Of a stretch of 64,000 nt of DNA, positions 8,157 through 19,790 are shown piece by piece (the stretch's first letter is position 1; every line of letters starts with the position of its first letter). Origin of the DNA: Planococcus kocurii. GTDB taxonomy: Bacteria > Bacillota > Bacilli > Bacillales_A > Planococcaceae. The stretch is taken from contig NZ_CP013661.2 in assembly GCF_001465835.2 (NCBI RefSeq), positions 620,001-684,000 on the forward strand, written 5' to 3'. The translations under genes were made by a program, and so were the position numbers. The notes under the pieces were generated by a model that saw only the letters and a list, made by a program, of their open reading frames with translations, did no database searches and was not told the origin of the DNA.

Positions 8157-10481
8157 TTATTTTTTCTTGTTGCGCCCTTGCTTTGCTGCGCCTTCATAGA
8201 ACTTTTTCTTGGCATTTTTCGGCTTGCGTGTAGGTCCGCCGCTTTCTGGCTTTTTGCCATCACGTCTTGGTTTTCCAGCGCCGTCTTTTTTACCAGCACG
8301 GATTACTTTCGGCTGATCTTTTCTCGTACGACGAGGTGTTTGTACCATGCCAACAATTTCAAAATCAATGGATGACTCTTCTGGTTTAACACCAATCACT
8401 TTGATTTCAATTTCGTCACCAATACGGAATTGGCGATTGGTACGTTCCCCAATCATCATCATGCTGCGATCATCAAAGCGGTAATAATCATCAGTCATGT
8501 TAGACACGTGAACCAACCCTTCAATGGTATTCGGTAATTCAATGAATAAGCCAAAGTTCGTTACTGAAGAAATAATCCCAGTAAACTGTTCCCCGATTTT
8601 ATCAGCCATAAACTGTGATTTCTTCAAAGCATCGGTATCGCGTTCTGCTTCTACTGCCCGGCGTTCACGCTCGGATGTATGGGTCGCAATGTCATCCATG
8701 TTCGCATCCCAACGTGCAATCGTTTTCTGAGACAAATCTTTTTCGATCAAATACGTGCGGATCAAGCGATGGACGATCAAATCCGGATAACGACGTATCG
8801 GTGAAGTAAAATGCGTATAAAATTCAGTCGATAAGCCAAAGTGTCCTAAGCTTTCAGACGAGTATTTCGCCTGTTGCATTGAACGCAACATCATCGTAGA
8901 AATGACTGGCTCTTCTGGAGTTCCTGCAATCGATTCGACGATTTCTTGCAATGCACGTGGGTGGATTTGTGTACCCGAACCTTTGACCACAATACCAAAA
9001 TTTGTAACGAATTCGAAAAAGCGTTGCAGTTTTTCCGGTTTTGGATCTTCATGTATGCGGTAAATTGCTGGTACTTCTAGATGATGAAAATGTTCTGCTA
9101 CTGTTTCGTTAGCAGCTAGCATAAACTCTTCAATTAGACGTTCAGCAATCGTTCGTTCGCGAACAACTACGTCTACTGGATAGCCGTTTTCATCTACTAA
9201 TACTTTTGATTCTTTGAAATCAAAATCAATGGCACCTCGACGCATCCGTTTCTTACTCAAGACTGCTGCTAGTTCTTTCATCAATTCGAACATGGGCACC
9301 AATTCGCTGTACTGCTCTTTTAGTTCTTGATTGTCTTGCTCAAGAATTTCATAAACGTCCGTATAGGTCATACGTGCGGATGTGTTAATAACACTTTGGA
9401 AAATATCGTGAGACTGCACTTCACCTTGGTCATTGAAAATCATTTCACAAGACAAAGTCAAACGGTCAACTTGTGGATTTAATGAACAAATACCATTCGA
9501 CAAGCGATGCGGAATCATTGGAATCACACGGTCAGTCAAGTAAATACTCGTTGCACGGTCATAAGCTTCACGGTCCATTGGAGACCCTTCCGTCATATAA
9601 TGGCTAACATCTGCGATATGCACACCCAATTTGTACGTACCGTCTTCGTATTTTACGACTTGAACAGCATCATCCAAATCTTTAGCATCCGCTCCATCAA
9701 TCGTTACAATTTGCTCGTTACGTAAATCACGGCGATCCTTAAGATCTGCCGGGTCGATTTCGTCTGGCACGTTGTTCGCTTGTTCTAAAACATCAGGCGG
9801 AAACTCCGTTTCAATGCCATATTTATGAATAATCGAAAGAATGTCAACACCTGGATCGTTTTTATGACCCAAAATTTGCGTCACCATACCCGTCGCAGAC
9901 ATTCTGCCTTCAGGCCATCCCGTGATTTCAACTACTACTTTATGGCCATCAACAGCACCTAACGTATCACCTTTAGCTATAAAGATATCCATATTCATTT
10001 TTTTATCATCTGTTACGACAAAGCCAAATCCTTTGTTTTCTTGGAATGTACCAACAGCTTTTGTCGTTCCGCGTTCAAGGATTCGAATAATCGCGCCTTC
10101 GCGTCGATCACCAGATGACCCTTCTGAGACGCGAATCATAACTGTATCTCCGTTTACCGCACCATTTACTTCCGTCGGTGGAATAAACACATCGTCCAAG
10201 CCCGCTTCTTCAGGTGCCACAAAACCAAAACCTTTTGGATGCCCAATGAATTTTCCGCGCATCAAATTCATTCGTTCTGGCACACCGTAGCGGTTTGATC
10301 TTGAACGGATAAGTGTTCCGGATTCTTCCAAACGCACCAAAGTTTTGACCAATTTCTCGAATTCATCGGCATTTTCAAAACCGAATTGCTCTTCTATTTC
10401 CTGTACAGTCAGCGGCTTATATGCTTCTTCACGCATGAAAACCAATAAGCGCTGTTCTAATGAACTTTCGGGATTCCCCAA
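8157..10481 (-). CDS. rnr: Ribonuclease R
   Basis: Processive 3'-5' exoribonuclease of 774 residues. Order of domains: a winged helix-like N terminus, two cold-shock domains ([13 protein letters not shown] and [13 protein letters not shown]), the RNB catalytic domain with [16 protein letters not shown] carrying the metal-binding aspartates, an S1 domain, and a Lys/Arg-rich tail. The start is TTG at 10481, supported by AAAGGAGGAG at good spacing; no ATG fits. It cooperates with SmpB and tmRNA encoded next to it. The gene starts 25 bases after the esterase stop. Confidence 0.97.
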   Translation of the reverse strand: MGNPESSLEQRLLVFMREEAYKPLTVQEIEEQFGFENADEFEKLVKTLVRLEESGTLIRSRSNRYGVPERMNLMRGKFIGHPKGFGFVAPEEAGLDDVFIPPTEVNGAVNGDTVMIRVSEGSSGDRREGAIIRILERGTTKAVGTFQENKGFGFVVTDDKKMNMDIFIAKGDTLGAVDGHKVVVEITGWPEGRMSATGMVTQILGHKNDPGVDILSIIHKYGIETEFPPDVLEQANNVPDEIDPADLKDRRDLRNEQIVTIDGADAKDLDDAVQVVKYEDGTYKLGVHIADVSHYMTEGSPMDREAYDRATSIYLTDRVIPMIPHRLSNGICSLNPQVDRLTLSCEMIFNDQGEVQSHDIFQSVINTSARMTYTDVYEILEQDNQELKEQYSELVPMFELMKELAAVLSKKRMRRGAIDFDFKESKVLVDENGYPVDVVVRERTIAERLIEEFMLAANETVAEHFHHLEVPAIYRIHEDPKPEKLQRFFEFVTNFGIVVKGSGTQIHPRALQEIVESIAGTPEEPVISTMMLRSMQQAKYSSESLGHFGLSTEFYTHFTSPIRRYPDLIVHRLIRTYLIEKDLSQKTIARWDANMDDIATHTSERERRAVEAERDTDALKKSQFMADKIGEQFTGIISSVTNFGLFIELPNTIEGLVHVSNMTDDYYRFDDRSMMMIGERTNRQFRIGDEIEIKVIGVKPEESSIDFEIVGMVQTPRRTRKDQPKVIRAGKKDGAGKPRRDGKKPESGGPTRKPKNAKKKFYEGAAKQGRNKKK

Positions 10482-10505
10482 ATCTAACTCCTCCTTTATG
10501 ACCGT

Positions 10506-11252
10506 TCACACACTCCAATCAAGTGATTCGAAAAATGTGAAAATGTCTTCGTGCAATTGCTTTTTCTCTTTATCAAGCGTAATGACATGCCCTGAGTTTT
10601 CGTACCATTTGATGTTTTTATCGGTTGATTCCGCATTATCGTAAATGACATTAGCCGAATCTGTATTAATCACCGTATCCAGTCTACCTTGGGCAACGAA
10701 CAAAGGCGCATAAATATGGTCTACATGTTCTTTGACTTCTTCAACCAAGGCGCGTAAATCGGCTAACGATTCCATCGGCTGCTCTTTCAATGCCTGCATC
10801 TCTTTTTCGATAAGCTCAGCACTTTTCCCTTCAAATCCCTTGTAATCGCGTGCATATTTTAAAACACCTTCATACATGAGATCTGTAGTTTTCATGTACA
10901 TAGGTGCACACATCGTGACAATTCCTTTAATAGGTTTTGTATACCCTAATTTCAGGCTAAATACGCCACCAAGTGACAGTCCAGCCACGGCAATTTCCGT
11001 ATAGCCTTCTTCTATCAACGCATCATATGCTTGCTCTACATCTTTCCACCAATCTACTGGACCGGTGACTACCAGTTCCTCAGGTGCCACACCATGACCT
11101 GCGTAATGCGGTGCAATGCTCGTATATCCTTTTGTTTCTAGAAAACGACCTAACATCCTTACATCCGCCGAATTCCCAGTAAATCCATGCAAAAGAAGTA
11201 CTGCTCGAGGTCCAGATTTGAAGAAAAATGGTTTTGGTTGCGAAATCCGCAT
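10506..11252 (-). CDS. Carboxylesterase (Est30/YvaK type)
   Basis: Alpha/beta hydrolase of 248 residues acting on short- to medium-chain esters. The oxyanion segment is LLLHGFTGN, the nucleophile lies in GLSLGG (Ser near residue 93), the acid is Asp in QGRLD, and the His is in SGHVITLD. The same gene lies between secG and rnr in Bacillus, so the neighbourhood supports the call. A hairpin separates it from secG. The physiological substrate is unknown. Confidence 0.92.
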   Translation of the reverse strand: MRISQPKPFFFKSGPRAVLLLHGFTGNSADVRMLGRFLETKGYTSIAPHYAGHGVAPEELVVTGPVDWWKDVEQAYDALIEEGYTEIAVAGLSLGGVFSLKLGYTKPIKGIVTMCAPMYMKTTDLMYEGVLKYARDYKGFEGKSAELIEKEMQALKEQPMESLADLRALVEEVKEHVDHIYAPLFVAQGRLDTVINTDSANVIYDNAESTDKNIKWYENSGHVITLDKEKKQLHEDIFTFFESLDWSV

Positions 11253-11274
11253 AACAATTCCTCCATTTCAATAC

Positions 11275-11308
11275 TAAAAGAAAACGCCCAACCATGTATG
11301 GTCAGGCG
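11275..11308 (-). terminator. Hairpin between secG and the esterase gene
   Basis: CGCCTGACCA pairs with TGGTTGGGCG (ten pairs, two G-U) around a four-base loop, then TTTTCTTTT on the minus strand. Confidence 0.65.
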
Positions 11309-11323
11309 ATTTAATCATCTACA

Positions 11324-11551
11324 TTAAACTTTCGTTACGGCAATAGCCAGAATAAAGAATAAGGCAGCAAGTACAATCGTTACTCGGTGTAAGACTAAGT
11401 CCAAGCCACGAGCTTTTTGCTTGCCGAAAAGTTGCTCTGCTCCACCGGAGATGGCTCCTGAAAGACCTGCACTTTTTCCGGATTGCAATAAAACGACTAC
11501 GATTAATGCGAGCGATACGATGACGAGTAATGTCATTAACAACGTATGCAT
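11324..11551 (-). CDS. secG: Preprotein translocase subunit SecG
   Basis: Small membrane subunit of SecYEG, 75 residues. It has two hydrophobic helices (about residues 5-23 and 52-72) joined by the conserved loop [20 protein letters not shown]. The start ATG at 11551 lies eight bases after AGGAGG; the upstream in-frame GTG falls inside that ribosome binding site and was discarded. Its position between eno and the esterase matches Bacillales. Confidence 0.95.
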   Translation of the reverse strand: MHTLLMTLLVIVSLALIVVVLLQSGKSAGLSGAISGGAEQLFGKQKARGLDLVLHRVTIVLAALFFILAIAVTKV

Positions 11552-11624
11552 AAATTCCACCTCCTGAAACGAACGTTCACAACAAAATTAAGTTTACCAA
11601 AAATTGTGACCGGTGACAATAGCA

Positions 11625-11660
11625 ATAGAAAATAGAAGGCAAATGCCCTCTATTTTCTAA
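11625..11660 (-). terminator. Stem-loop downstream of eno
   Basis: AGAAAATAGA-GGC pairs with GCC-TCTATTTTCT. No clear T tract follows. A second imperfect inverted repeat (AAGTTAAAT/ATTTAACTT) spans 11661-11700. Together they probably end or stabilise the glycolytic mRNA. Confidence 0.5.
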
Positions 11661-11725
11661 AAGTTAAATCAGAAAATTTGATTTATCAATTATTTAACTT
11701 CAATCAAATTCTATTTTCTATCACT

Positions 11726-13021
<1,296 letters not shown>

Positions 13022-13036
13022 TTAAAACAGCTCCCT

Positions 13037-14569
13037 TTAATATAATGGTTTTCCGGTCATTTCAACCGGTTGTTCTACATTTAGCATTTTTAAAATGGTT
13101 GGTGCTAGGTCAGCAAGAATGCCGCCTTTACGAAGTTCATGACCTGACTTCGTTAAAATTACTGGGACTTGATTGGTCGTATGTGCTGTCATTGGCTGTC
13201 CTTCAAGGGTACGGACTTCGTCAGCATTGCCGTGATCGGCAGTAATCAATGCCGAGCCACCCTGAGCATGTAGCGCATCAACTATGCGACCTAGACATTC
13301 GTCCACTACTTCAATGGCACGAATCGTAGGTTCCAGCATCCCACTATGGCCAACCATATCCGGGTTCGCAAAGTTCAAGATGATGGCGTCGTGCGCACCC
13401 GCTTCAATTTGCTCAACTAGACGGTCGGTCACTTCGTAAGCACTCATTTCAGGTTGCAAATCGTAAGTTGCAACCTTTGGCGAAGCAACGAGAATACGAT
13501 CTTCTCCAGGAAAAATGTCTTCACGTCCACCACTCATAAAGAACGTAACATGTGGGTATTTTTCGGTTTCTGCAATGCGCAGTTGCGTTAGTCCATTTGC
13601 GGATAACACTTCACCAATGGTATTTTCCAAGTTCAATGTTTCAAATGCTACACGCGTCGGCAAATCTTCACTATAAGAAGTAAAGGTGATATAGCTTAAT
13701 GCTCTCGGATGCTTAGCACTTAATGGGAATCCAACAAAATCTTCACGAATAAATGCTTTTGTTAATTGAATCGAACGGTCCGGTCGGAAGTTAAAGAAAA
13801 TTAGTGAATCGCCTGAATCAACGGTCGCTACTGGTTTGCCATCTTCTTCGATTACGAATGGTAGAACAAATTCGTCCGAAACGCCTTCTTCATAAGAAGC
13901 AGCAATACCGGCAGTTGCCGATTCCGCCATTTTTCCAACGCCGTCAACTAAAACGCGATATGCTAAATCGGCACGTTCCCAGCGCTGATCACGATCCATT
14001 GCATAATACCGTCCGCTAATCGACGCGAATTTCCCAATACCAATTTCTGTCATTTGCTGTTCAGCTTGCTCTACGTATTTAAGCGCAGTCCTTGGTCCCA
14101 CATCGCGCCCATCTAAGAAGCCATGAACATAAACTTCCGTTAATCCTTGCTGTTTAGCAAGTCGCAATAAAGCGAAAAGGTGCTCATAATGGCTATGAAC
14201 GCCGCCATCAGATAATAACCCCAATATATGAAGCGCTTTGCCGCGGCTTTTCGCGTTCGCAATCGCTTCAAGAAATGCTGGATTTTCGTAAAAATCGCCA
14301 TCACGAATTGCTTTATTGATACGCGTTAAATTTTGGTAAACCACTCGGCCAGCACCAATATTCAAGTGACCTACTTCTGAATTACCCATTTGTCCTTCAG
14401 GCAACCCAACCGCTTCACCTGAAGCGGTCAGTAATTCATGTGGATAAGTCTCCCATAAACGATCAAAATTCGGCTTATTAGCCTGTGCTACTGCATTACC
14501 AAAACTTTCTTCACGGCAGCCAAATCCATCTAAAATGATAAGAGCCGCTGGGTGTTCAGTTTTACGCAT
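13037..14569 (-). CDS. gpmI: 2,3-bisphosphoglycerate-independent phosphoglycerate mutase
   Basis: Manganese-dependent mutase interconverting 3- and 2-phosphoglycerate, about 510 residues. It has the alkaline phosphatase-like N terminus [17 protein letters not shown], the phosphoserine motif [15 protein letters not shown] (Ser near residue 62), [12 protein letters not shown] and [10 protein letters not shown] metal ligands. The start at 14569 overlaps the tpiA stop by eight bases (ATGCGTAA) and follows GGAGG; the longer frame starting at 14596 lies within tpiA. Strict translational coupling to tpiA is likely. Confidence 0.96.
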   Translation of the reverse strand: MRKTEHPAALIILDGFGCREESFGNAVAQANKPNFDRLWETYPHELLTASGEAVGLPEGQMGNSEVGHLNIGAGRVVYQNLTRINKAIRDGDFYENPAFLEAIANAKSRGKALHILGLLSDGGVHSHYEHLFALLRLAKQQGLTEVYVHGFLDGRDVGPRTALKYVEQAEQQMTEIGIGKFASISGRYYAMDRDQRWERADLAYRVLVDGVGKMAESATAGIAASYEEGVSDEFVLPFVIEEDGKPVATVDSGDSLIFFNFRPDRSIQLTKAFIREDFVGFPLSAKHPRALSYITFTSYSEDLPTRVAFETLNLENTIGEVLSANGLTQLRIAETEKYPHVTFFMSGGREDIFPGEDRILVASPKVATYDLQPEMSAYEVTDRLVEQIEAGAHDAIILNFANPDMVGHSGMLEPTIRAIEVVDECLGRIVDALHAQGGSALITADHGNADEVRTLEGQPMTAHTTNQVPVILTKSGHELRKGGILADLAPTILKMLNVEQPVEMTGKPLY

Positions 14570-15323
14570 GCGAACCAGCCTCCAACAATTTAACAAATGA
14601 CTCGGCTTCTAGGCTTGCGCCTCCAACTAATGCTCCGTCAATATGTTCCATTGTCATTAACTCATCTACGTTTGCTGGCTTTACGCTGCCGCCGTATTGA
14701 ATACGCAGTTGCTCAGCTGCTTCATTCTGATACAAAGATGCTACTTTTTTGCGAATGATTCCACAAACTTCGTTGGCGTCTTCAGCAGTAGCTGTTTTCC
14801 CTGTGCCAATTGCCCAAATAGGTTCATAAGCAATAACCAATTGAGTGATTTGTTGTTCAGTCAAACCAGCGACTCCTTTTTCTACTTGTGCTTCAACGAC
14901 AGAACCCGTTTCTCCGTTTTCACGTTGTTCAAGTGTTTCGCCAACACATAGAATCGGCACTAACCCATGAGTAAAAGCAGCTTTTACTTTTTGGTTGGCT
15001 GACTCGTCTGTTTCATTGAAATACTGGCGACGTTCTGAATGTCCAATAATGACATACTTAACGCCAATATCCGTTAGTTGGACAGGGCTAATTTCGCCTG
15101 TATAGGCACCTTCGTCTTGCTCTGACATTGTTTGTGCTCCGATTTGAAGCGGACTATTTTCTGCAGACACAACTAGTTGTGCCAAGAATAATGCTGGTGC
15201 GCAAATAACAGCGTCTACTTTATCAGATGCTGGCACTAAGCCATTCACTTTTTCAACAAATTGTTTTGCCTCTGTAGCGGTTTTGTACATTTTCCAGTTT
15301 CCTGCAATAATTGGTTTTCTCAC
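14562..15323 (-). CDS. tpiA: Triosephosphate isomerase
   Basis: TIM-barrel enzyme of 253 residues interconverting dihydroxyacetone phosphate and glyceraldehyde 3-phosphate. It has GNWKMYKT (substrate Lys), [11 protein letters not shown] (His), [13 protein letters not shown] (catalytic Glu) and the phosphate loop YGGSVKP. The start is GTG at 15323 with GAAAGGGAG upstream. It lies between pgk and gpmI in the classical order and overlaps the latter. Confidence 0.97.
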   Translation of the reverse strand: MRKPIIAGNWKMYKTATEAKQFVEKVNGLVPASDKVDAVICAPALFLAQLVVSAENSPLQIGAQTMSEQDEGAYTGEISPVQLTDIGVKYVIIGHSERRQYFNETDESANQKVKAAFTHGLVPILCVGETLEQRENGETGSVVEAQVEKGVAGLTEQQITQLVIAYEPIWAIGTGKTATAEDANEVCGIIRKKVASLYQNEAAEQLRIQYGGSVKPANVDELMTMEHIDGALVGGASLEAESFVKLLEAGSHA

Positions 15324-15355
15324 AAGAGCACTCCCTTTCAGTTTAGCTATCTTAT

Positions 15356-16540
15356 TTATTTGTTTGTTAACGCGCTGACACCTGGTAAATCTTTCCCTTC
15401 CATAAACTCTAGTGAAGCGCCTCCGCCTGTAGAGATATGATCCATTTGTTCAGCCACATGGAATTTTTCAACAGCTGCTGCTGAATCTCCACCACCGATT
15501 ACGGTGTAACCTGAAGTTTCTGCCATTGCTTGTGCGACAGATTTCGTGCCATTTTCAAATGCAGGCATTTCAAAAACACCCATCGGTCCATTCCAAATAA
15601 TCAACTTCGAATTTTTAATAACATCCGCATATAACGCTACCGTTTCAGGACCAATGTCTAAGCCCATCCAGTCAGCTGGGATTTCCGTGATTTTCACACT
15701 TTTGGTTTCGGCATCTTTTGAAAATTCGTTAGCTACAGTTGCATCTACTGGCAAATAAAATTTAACGCCTTTTTGTTTTGCTTTTTCAATAAATGAGTTA
15801 GCCAAATCTAATTTATCTTCTTCAACAAGAGAGTTTCCGATCTCGTAACCTTGCGCTTTGATAAACGTATACGACAACCCTCCGCCAATAATTAAATTAT
15901 CTACCTTATCTAACAAATGATCAATGACGCCGATTTTGTCTTTTACTTTCGCGCCGCCGATTATTGCCGTGAACGGACGTTCTGGCTCAGACAAAGCTTT
16001 GCCTAAAACCTCTAACTCTTTTTCTAACAGTAAGCCTGATACCGCCGGTAAATGACTCGCAATGCCTGCTGTTGAAGCATGAGCACGATGAGCTGCTCCA
16101 AATGCATCGTTAACGAAAACGTCTGCTAGCGAAGCAAATGCTTGTGCAAGTTTGTCGTCATTTTTTTCTTCACCTTCATGGAAGCGGACGTTCTCAAGTA
16201 AGATGATGTCGCCTTCTTGCATCGTTGAAATGTCCTGTTCTACTTTTTCGCCGATTGATTCGTCCAGGCTTTTCACTTCTTTATGTAACAATTCGCCTAA
16301 ACGAAAGCCTGTTGCAGCCAGTCGCATTTCTTCATTGACTTGGCCTTTCGGACGACCTAAATGGCTAGCCAAAATTACTTTAGCGCCTTGGTTGACTAAA
16401 TATTCGATCGTCGGTACAGCTGCACGGATTCTCGTATCATCCGTCACTTTACCATCTGACATCGGTACGTTAAAATCGACACGGCAAAATACCCGTTTTC
16501 CTTTCAAATCCAAATCTTTCATGGTCATTTTCTGCTGCAT
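15356..16540 (-). CDS. pgk: Phosphoglycerate kinase
   Basis: Makes ATP from 1,3-bisphosphoglycerate; 394 residues, full length. It shows [12 protein letters not shown] near the N terminus, [11 protein letters not shown], the [12 protein letters not shown] segment, the hinge [15 protein letters not shown] and the nucleotide-site motif [12 protein letters not shown]. The ATG at 16540 follows AGGAGG. A strong terminator-like hairpin separates it from gapA, so it may also depend on read-through from the CggR-controlled promoter. Confidence 0.97.
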   Translation of the reverse strand: MQQKMTMKDLDLKGKRVFCRVDFNVPMSDGKVTDDTRIRAAVPTIEYLVNQGAKVILASHLGRPKGQVNEEMRLAATGFRLGELLHKEVKSLDESIGEKVEQDISTMQEGDIILLENVRFHEGEEKNDDKLAQAFASLADVFVNDAFGAAHRAHASTAGIASHLPAVSGLLLEKELEVLGKALSEPERPFTAIIGGAKVKDKIGVIDHLLDKVDNLIIGGGLSYTFIKAQGYEIGNSLVEEDKLDLANSFIEKAKQKGVKFYLPVDATVANEFSKDAETKSVKITEIPADWMGLDIGPETVALYADVIKNSKLIIWNGPMGVFEMPAFENGTKSVAQAMAETSGYTVIGGGDSAAAVEKFHVAEQMDHISTGGGASLEFMEGKDLPGVSALTNK

Positions 16541-16563
16541 GAAAATACCTCCTATTTGTATTC

Positions 16564-16597
16564 AAAAAAATAAGGAGCGGGGTAAGTTCCCCGCCCC
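16564..16597 (-). terminator. Strong hairpin between gapA and pgk
   Basis: GGGGCGGGG pairs with CCCCGCTCC (nine pairs, one G-U) around a six-base loop, followed by TTATTTTTTT on the minus strand. It would divide cggR-gapA expression from the rest of the pathway. Confidence 0.75.
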
Positions 16598-16651
16598 TTT
16601 TACCCTCTTTTATTATAGAGGTTCATTGGTAATTAAGCTATGATTTCGGGA

Positions 16652-17659
16652 TTATAAGCCCGTTTTGTACATGTGAAGCGCAAGGTCGATACAACGGCCT
16701 GAGTAACCAGATTCGTTATCGTACCATGAAAGAACTTTAACCATGTTATCGCCAACCATCATCGTTGAAAGACCATCGATTGTAGCTGATGCTGTGTTGC
16801 CGTTATAGTCTCTAGATACTAGCGGCAATTCGCTGTAGTCCATGAATCCTTTTAATTCGTTTTCTGCTGCATCTTTTAATGCTTTGTTCACTTCTTCGAC
16901 AGTTACGTCTTTTTCAAGATGAGCAACTAAATCGATAAGTGAAACGTTTGGTGTTGGAACGCGGATCGCCATTCCATCAATTTTGCCTTCTAATTCAGGC
17001 AATACTTTTGCAACTGCTAAAGCTGCACCAGTAGTTGTCGGAATCATTGATTCTGCAGCTGCACGCGCACGACGGAAGTCACTGTGCGGAGAGTCTAAAA
17101 GAATTTGGTCATTTGTGTAAGAGTGGATCGTTGTCATCATTGCATGTTTGATACCGAAACGCTCGTTCAATACTTTCGCCATTCCTGCAAGACCGTTTGT
17201 TGTACATGAAGCATTTGAAATCACATGATGCTCTTTCGGATCATATGTTTCGTGGTTAACACCCATAACAAGTGTCTTCATGCCGTTTTTGCCTGGTGCT
17301 GAAACGATTACTTTTTTAGCGCCGGCTTCGATGTGTTTAGAAGCAGAAGCAGCATCCGTGAAGAATCCAGTAGATTCAACAACGATGTCTATGCCATGCT
17401 CTCCCCAAGGAAGGTTAGCTGGATCTTTTTCAGAGAATACGCGGATTGTTTTGCCGTTAACAACAATGTTGTCGCCATCAACTGAAACTTCAGCGTCTAA
17501 AATACCATGAACAGAATCGTATTTCAAAAGATGTGCCAACATTTTTGCGTCTGTCAAATCGTTTACTGCTACCACTTCTACTTCGTCATTTGTTAAAGCT
17601 TCACGAAATACAATGCGTCCTATACGTCCAAATCCGTTAATTGCTAATTTTAAAGTCAT
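16652..17659 (-). CDS. gapA: Glyceraldehyde-3-phosphate dehydrogenase (glycolytic)
   Basis: NAD-dependent glycolytic dehydrogenase of 335 residues. It has the N-terminal Rossmann motif NGFGRIGR, the catalytic motif SNASCTTNGLA (Cys near 152), and the C-terminal WYDNESGYSGRCIDL. Coupling to cggR marks it as the catabolic enzyme rather than the gluconeogenic GapB type. The ATG starts at the base directly after the cggR stop codon, so the two are translated from one message. Confidence 0.97.
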   Translation of the reverse strand: MTLKLAINGFGRIGRIVFREALTNDEVEVVAVNDLTDAKMLAHLLKYDSVHGILDAEVSVDGDNIVVNGKTIRVFSEKDPANLPWGEHGIDIVVESTGFFTDAASASKHIEAGAKKVIVSAPGKNGMKTLVMGVNHETYDPKEHHVISNASCTTNGLAGMAKVLNERFGIKHAMMTTIHSYTNDQILLDSPHSDFRRARAAAESMIPTTTGAALAVAKVLPELEGKIDGMAIRVPTPNVSLIDLVAHLEKDVTVEEVNKALKDAAENELKGFMDYSELPLVSRDYNGNTASATIDGLSTMMVGDNMVKVLSWYDNESGYSGRCIDLALHMYKTGL

Positions 17660-18703
17660 TTAGTATTCCTCCAATTTTTTAGTCAATTCCATAATTTTTC
17701 GTGCAGCACCTTCGTCTGTGATCAACACTGTCGGACTCGCTGCGTTTTTAGCGTACGATAAAATCGCTCTTGCTTTAGATTCACCACCGGCAACTGCCAA
17801 AACAGTTGTCGCTTTTTGCACCTGCTCTAATTGAATGCCCGCCGTTCGAATGCGATAAACAATTTTTCCGTCTTTATCGAAATAATAGCCGAAAGCCTCA
17901 CTAATCGCTCCGCCTGAATGAATCTTTTCAACTTCTTCAGTAGAAGAGTGCCGACGAACCGCCATCTCTCCTGCATTGCCAATCCCGTGGACGACAACAT
18001 CTGTTTGATCGTACAAATCCATCATTTCTTTAATCACTGGTTCTTTCATCATCATGGCAAATGCTTCTGCACTCAAATGATCAGGCAAGTATAGCGTCTT
18101 AAATGAACCACCTGTTTTTTCGGCAAATGCAGCTGCAATCGTATTTGCTTGGTGCAAAACATCTTCTCCCAGTCCACCGCGTGCAGCGATAAATTGCAGC
18201 GCTTTGTCCGGCTTTACGTTCGTTAGTTCTTTCGAGATAGCCGCCATTGTGCTACCGCCAGTAACAGCGATTTTCTTATAGCGAGCAAACAACGTTTCCA
18301 AAAAACGAGCAGCCTCTTTACCAATATGGGACTTCACTGCTGGAATTTCATCGCTATCTTGCGGTAAGATCACAACTTTCGTAATTCCTAGAATTTCCTG
18401 TAGCTGTATTTCCATATCTGTCAGTCCAGACATTTCACGCACAAAAACTTTTAGCTTCTCTAGCACTTCCAATCCTTGCGAAGTAACTGTCATGCCCGCT
18501 GTTTTCATTTCAATCAATTGCTGATTGCGTAGTAAATCCGTGTCTTTTCTAATTTCTCGCTCTGTCAAACCGGCAACTTCACTCAAAGTTCGCCTACCGA
18601 TTGGCTGTTCCAAGTTGATAATCTGTAAAATTTGATAACGTTTTTTCAGGAGTTCGGACATTTCCGGCATCAACTTTTGCTGAGCGACAGATAATGCATC
18701 CAT
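17660..18703 (-). CDS. cggR: Central glycolytic genes regulator CggR
   Basis: SorC/DeoR-type repressor of 347 residues controlling its own operon, with fructose 1,6-bisphosphate as inducer. It has an N-terminal helix-turn-helix (residues about 35-60, IGRRTLSEVAGLTEREIRKD), then a sugar-phosphate isomerase-like effector domain with AVTGGSTMAAI and the phosphate-site glycines. Two direct copies of its probable operator half-site lie between the promoter and the gene. The ATG at 18703 follows GGAGTG. Confidence 0.95.
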   Translation of the reverse strand: MDALSVAQQKLMPEMSELLKKRYQILQIINLEQPIGRRTLSEVAGLTEREIRKDTDLLRNQQLIEMKTAGMTVTSQGLEVLEKLKVFVREMSGLTDMEIQLQEILGITKVVILPQDSDEIPAVKSHIGKEAARFLETLFARYKKIAVTGGSTMAAISKELTNVKPDKALQFIAARGGLGEDVLHQANTIAAAFAEKTGGSFKTLYLPDHLSAEAFAMMMKEPVIKEMMDLYDQTDVVVHGIGNAGEMAVRRHSSTEEVEKIHSGGAISEAFGYYFDKDGKIVYRIRTAGIQLEQVQKATTVLAVAGGESKARAILSYAKNAASPTVLITDEGAARKIMELTKKLEEY

Positions 18704-18734
18704 AGGTTCACTCCATTCTATCTGGACGTTTTTT

Positions 18735-18764
18735 GTCCCACTAATTAATTGTGCGTCCCACTAA
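18735..18764 (-). promoter_or_regulatory. CggR operator
   Basis: TTAGTGGGAC occurs twice on the minus strand (18735-18744 and 18755-18764), 20 bp apart, so both copies face the same side of the helix. The site begins just after the predicted -10, a roadblock position, as known for CggR in Bacillus. Confidence 0.75.
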
Positions 18765-18768
18765 ATTC

Positions 18769-18797
18769 ATTCTACCTAATCTTTCTTTTAATTGCAA
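18769..18797 (-). promoter_or_regulatory. Promoter of the cggR-gapA operon
   Basis: TTGCAA (18792-18797), a 17-bp spacer and TAGAAT (18769-18774). The -35 abuts the T tract of the upstream glutaredoxin terminator. Confidence 0.7.
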
Positions 18798-18828
18798 ATA
18801 AAAAGAAGCGTTAAGTTTCTAACGCTTC
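18797..18828 (-). terminator. Terminator of the glutaredoxin-like gene
   Basis: GAAGCGTTA/TAACGCTTC stem with a six-base loop and TTTTTATTT on the minus strand. The stop codon lies in the stem. Confidence 0.85.
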
Positions 18829-19041
18829 TAGTAATTCAACATAACCAATATTGCCATACACCAATACGCGATTGTTTTTTTCTAATACAGGAATCATCAT
18901 CATGTATTTTTCGTGTAAGGCTTCATCACTTTCGATATCTACTTCTGTGTAAGGCAATGGTACCTCCTCGTTGACTAGTGCAATCATCAATTTGGCTTCA
19001 TCGCAAAGAGGGCAATTAGAACGCGTGTATAAAGTGTACAT
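18811..19041 (-). CDS. Glutaredoxin-like family protein
   Basis: Thioredoxin-fold protein of 76 residues with the redox motif CPLCDEAK at the N terminus (Cys 9 and 12) and an IPVLEKNNRVL cis-proline segment near residue 50. It resembles the DUF836/glutaredoxin-like group, whose partner is not known. The start at 19041 (MYTLYTRSN) follows AAGGAGACAG; the upstream in-frame ATG at 19095 has no ribosome binding site. Confidence 0.8.
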   Translation of the reverse strand: MYTLYTRSNCPLCDEAKLMIALVNEEVPLPYTEVDIESDEALHEKYMMMIPVLEKNNRVLVYGNIGYVELLEALET

Positions 19042-19432
19042 CTGTCTCCTTCTTTCTAAATAAAAGTATGAAGTTACTGGTGAAGCTTTCTCCAAACCGA
19101 TATCTGTTAGACAATCAATAACACGTTACTATTGATCAACAGAGCTTTCCATTGTTTCTACTAAGTTAGGTAGTAAATCAAGTGTACACTGTTACTAAAT
19201 TTCAATTTGTGCTTAAAACTCGTTACTCTCTTCTTTAAGGTGCATGAAGCCATTATATTGGTACGAGAATCGCTGCTTCACTACCAATAGATACGATGAC
19301 AATAAGAATCAGTAATTTGCTCACCTGTTGCTTTTCTCTACTAGTATAAGCTATTAGTCATTTCCCTTTCTACCGGCTCTTTTAAACTTCCCTTTTCTCT
19401 TTGGTTTTTTGAAATCAAAAAATACAGCCAAA
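19042..19432. other. AT-rich intergenic region without a recognisable gene
   Basis: No long reading frame, repeat or RNA was recognised. A 23-codon hydrophobic frame starting at a GTG (19324 to 19253, minus strand) lacks a good ribosome binding site and was not called. In Bacillus this position holds rpoN (sigL), which is absent here. Confidence 0.5.
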
Positions 19433-19470
19433 AGTAAAAAACACCCCTTTACCAATTAAGGCAAAGGGGC
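19433..19470 (-). terminator. Terminator downstream of tRNA-Arg
   Basis: CCCCTTTGCC pairs with GGTAAAGGGG (one G-U) around a six-base loop, followed by GTGTTTTTT on the minus strand. Confidence 0.75.
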
Positions 19471-19546
19471 ATTTCTCAACTTTAGAACAATAGATTTTAG
19501 TTGAATAGGCTTTTTCCGGATTCAACGAGTTGTTGTGCTTTTCTTA

Positions 19547-19618
19547 TGCCCTCGGAAGGAATCGAACCTCCATCTCAAGAACCGGAATCTTACGTGTGAT
19601 CCATTACACTACGAGGGC
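19547..19618 (-). tRNA. tRNA-Arg (anticodon CCG)
   Basis: The acceptor GCCCTCG pairs with CGAGGGC. The anticodon loop reads TTCCGGT, giving CCG, which reads the Arg codon CGG. The T-arm GGAGG-TTCGATT-CCTTC is intact. The discriminator is A and the CCA is not encoded. A tRNA-Arg beside clpP also occurs in Bacillus. Confidence 0.92.
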
Positions 19619-19694
19619 GTTTTCGCTATTAGCGACTTTTCTATTATACAAAAATATTTTAACATAATCAAGTCCGTTTTTTTGATTCGTTAGA

Positions 19695-19725
19695 TTTGAC
19701 CTTCATTGACCATGATGTGTATGAT
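19695..19725 (+). promoter_or_regulatory. CtsR operator overlapping the clpP promoter
   Basis: TTTGACC-TTC-ATTGACC (19695-19711) is the complement of the CtsR heptad repeat GGTCAAA-NNN-GGTCAAA with one mismatch. The first TTGACC also serves as -35, with an 18-bp spacer to TATGAT (19720-19725). Heat-shock derepression is expected. Confidence 0.85.
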
Positions 19726-19790
19726 AATAGTACAGCTGAGAGAACTTTCAGCATTGTTTGTAAAACACTTAATCGAGGAGGAACTATTCT

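Noticed and set aside
16612-16617. TATAAT between gapA and pgk on the minus strand
   Set aside because: No matching -35 was found, and a start there would sit directly at the terminator.
19253-19324. 23-residue hydrophobic frame from GTG on the minus strand
   Set aside because: The ribosome binding site is weak and no family is recognised. It could be a remnant, but the evidence is too thin.
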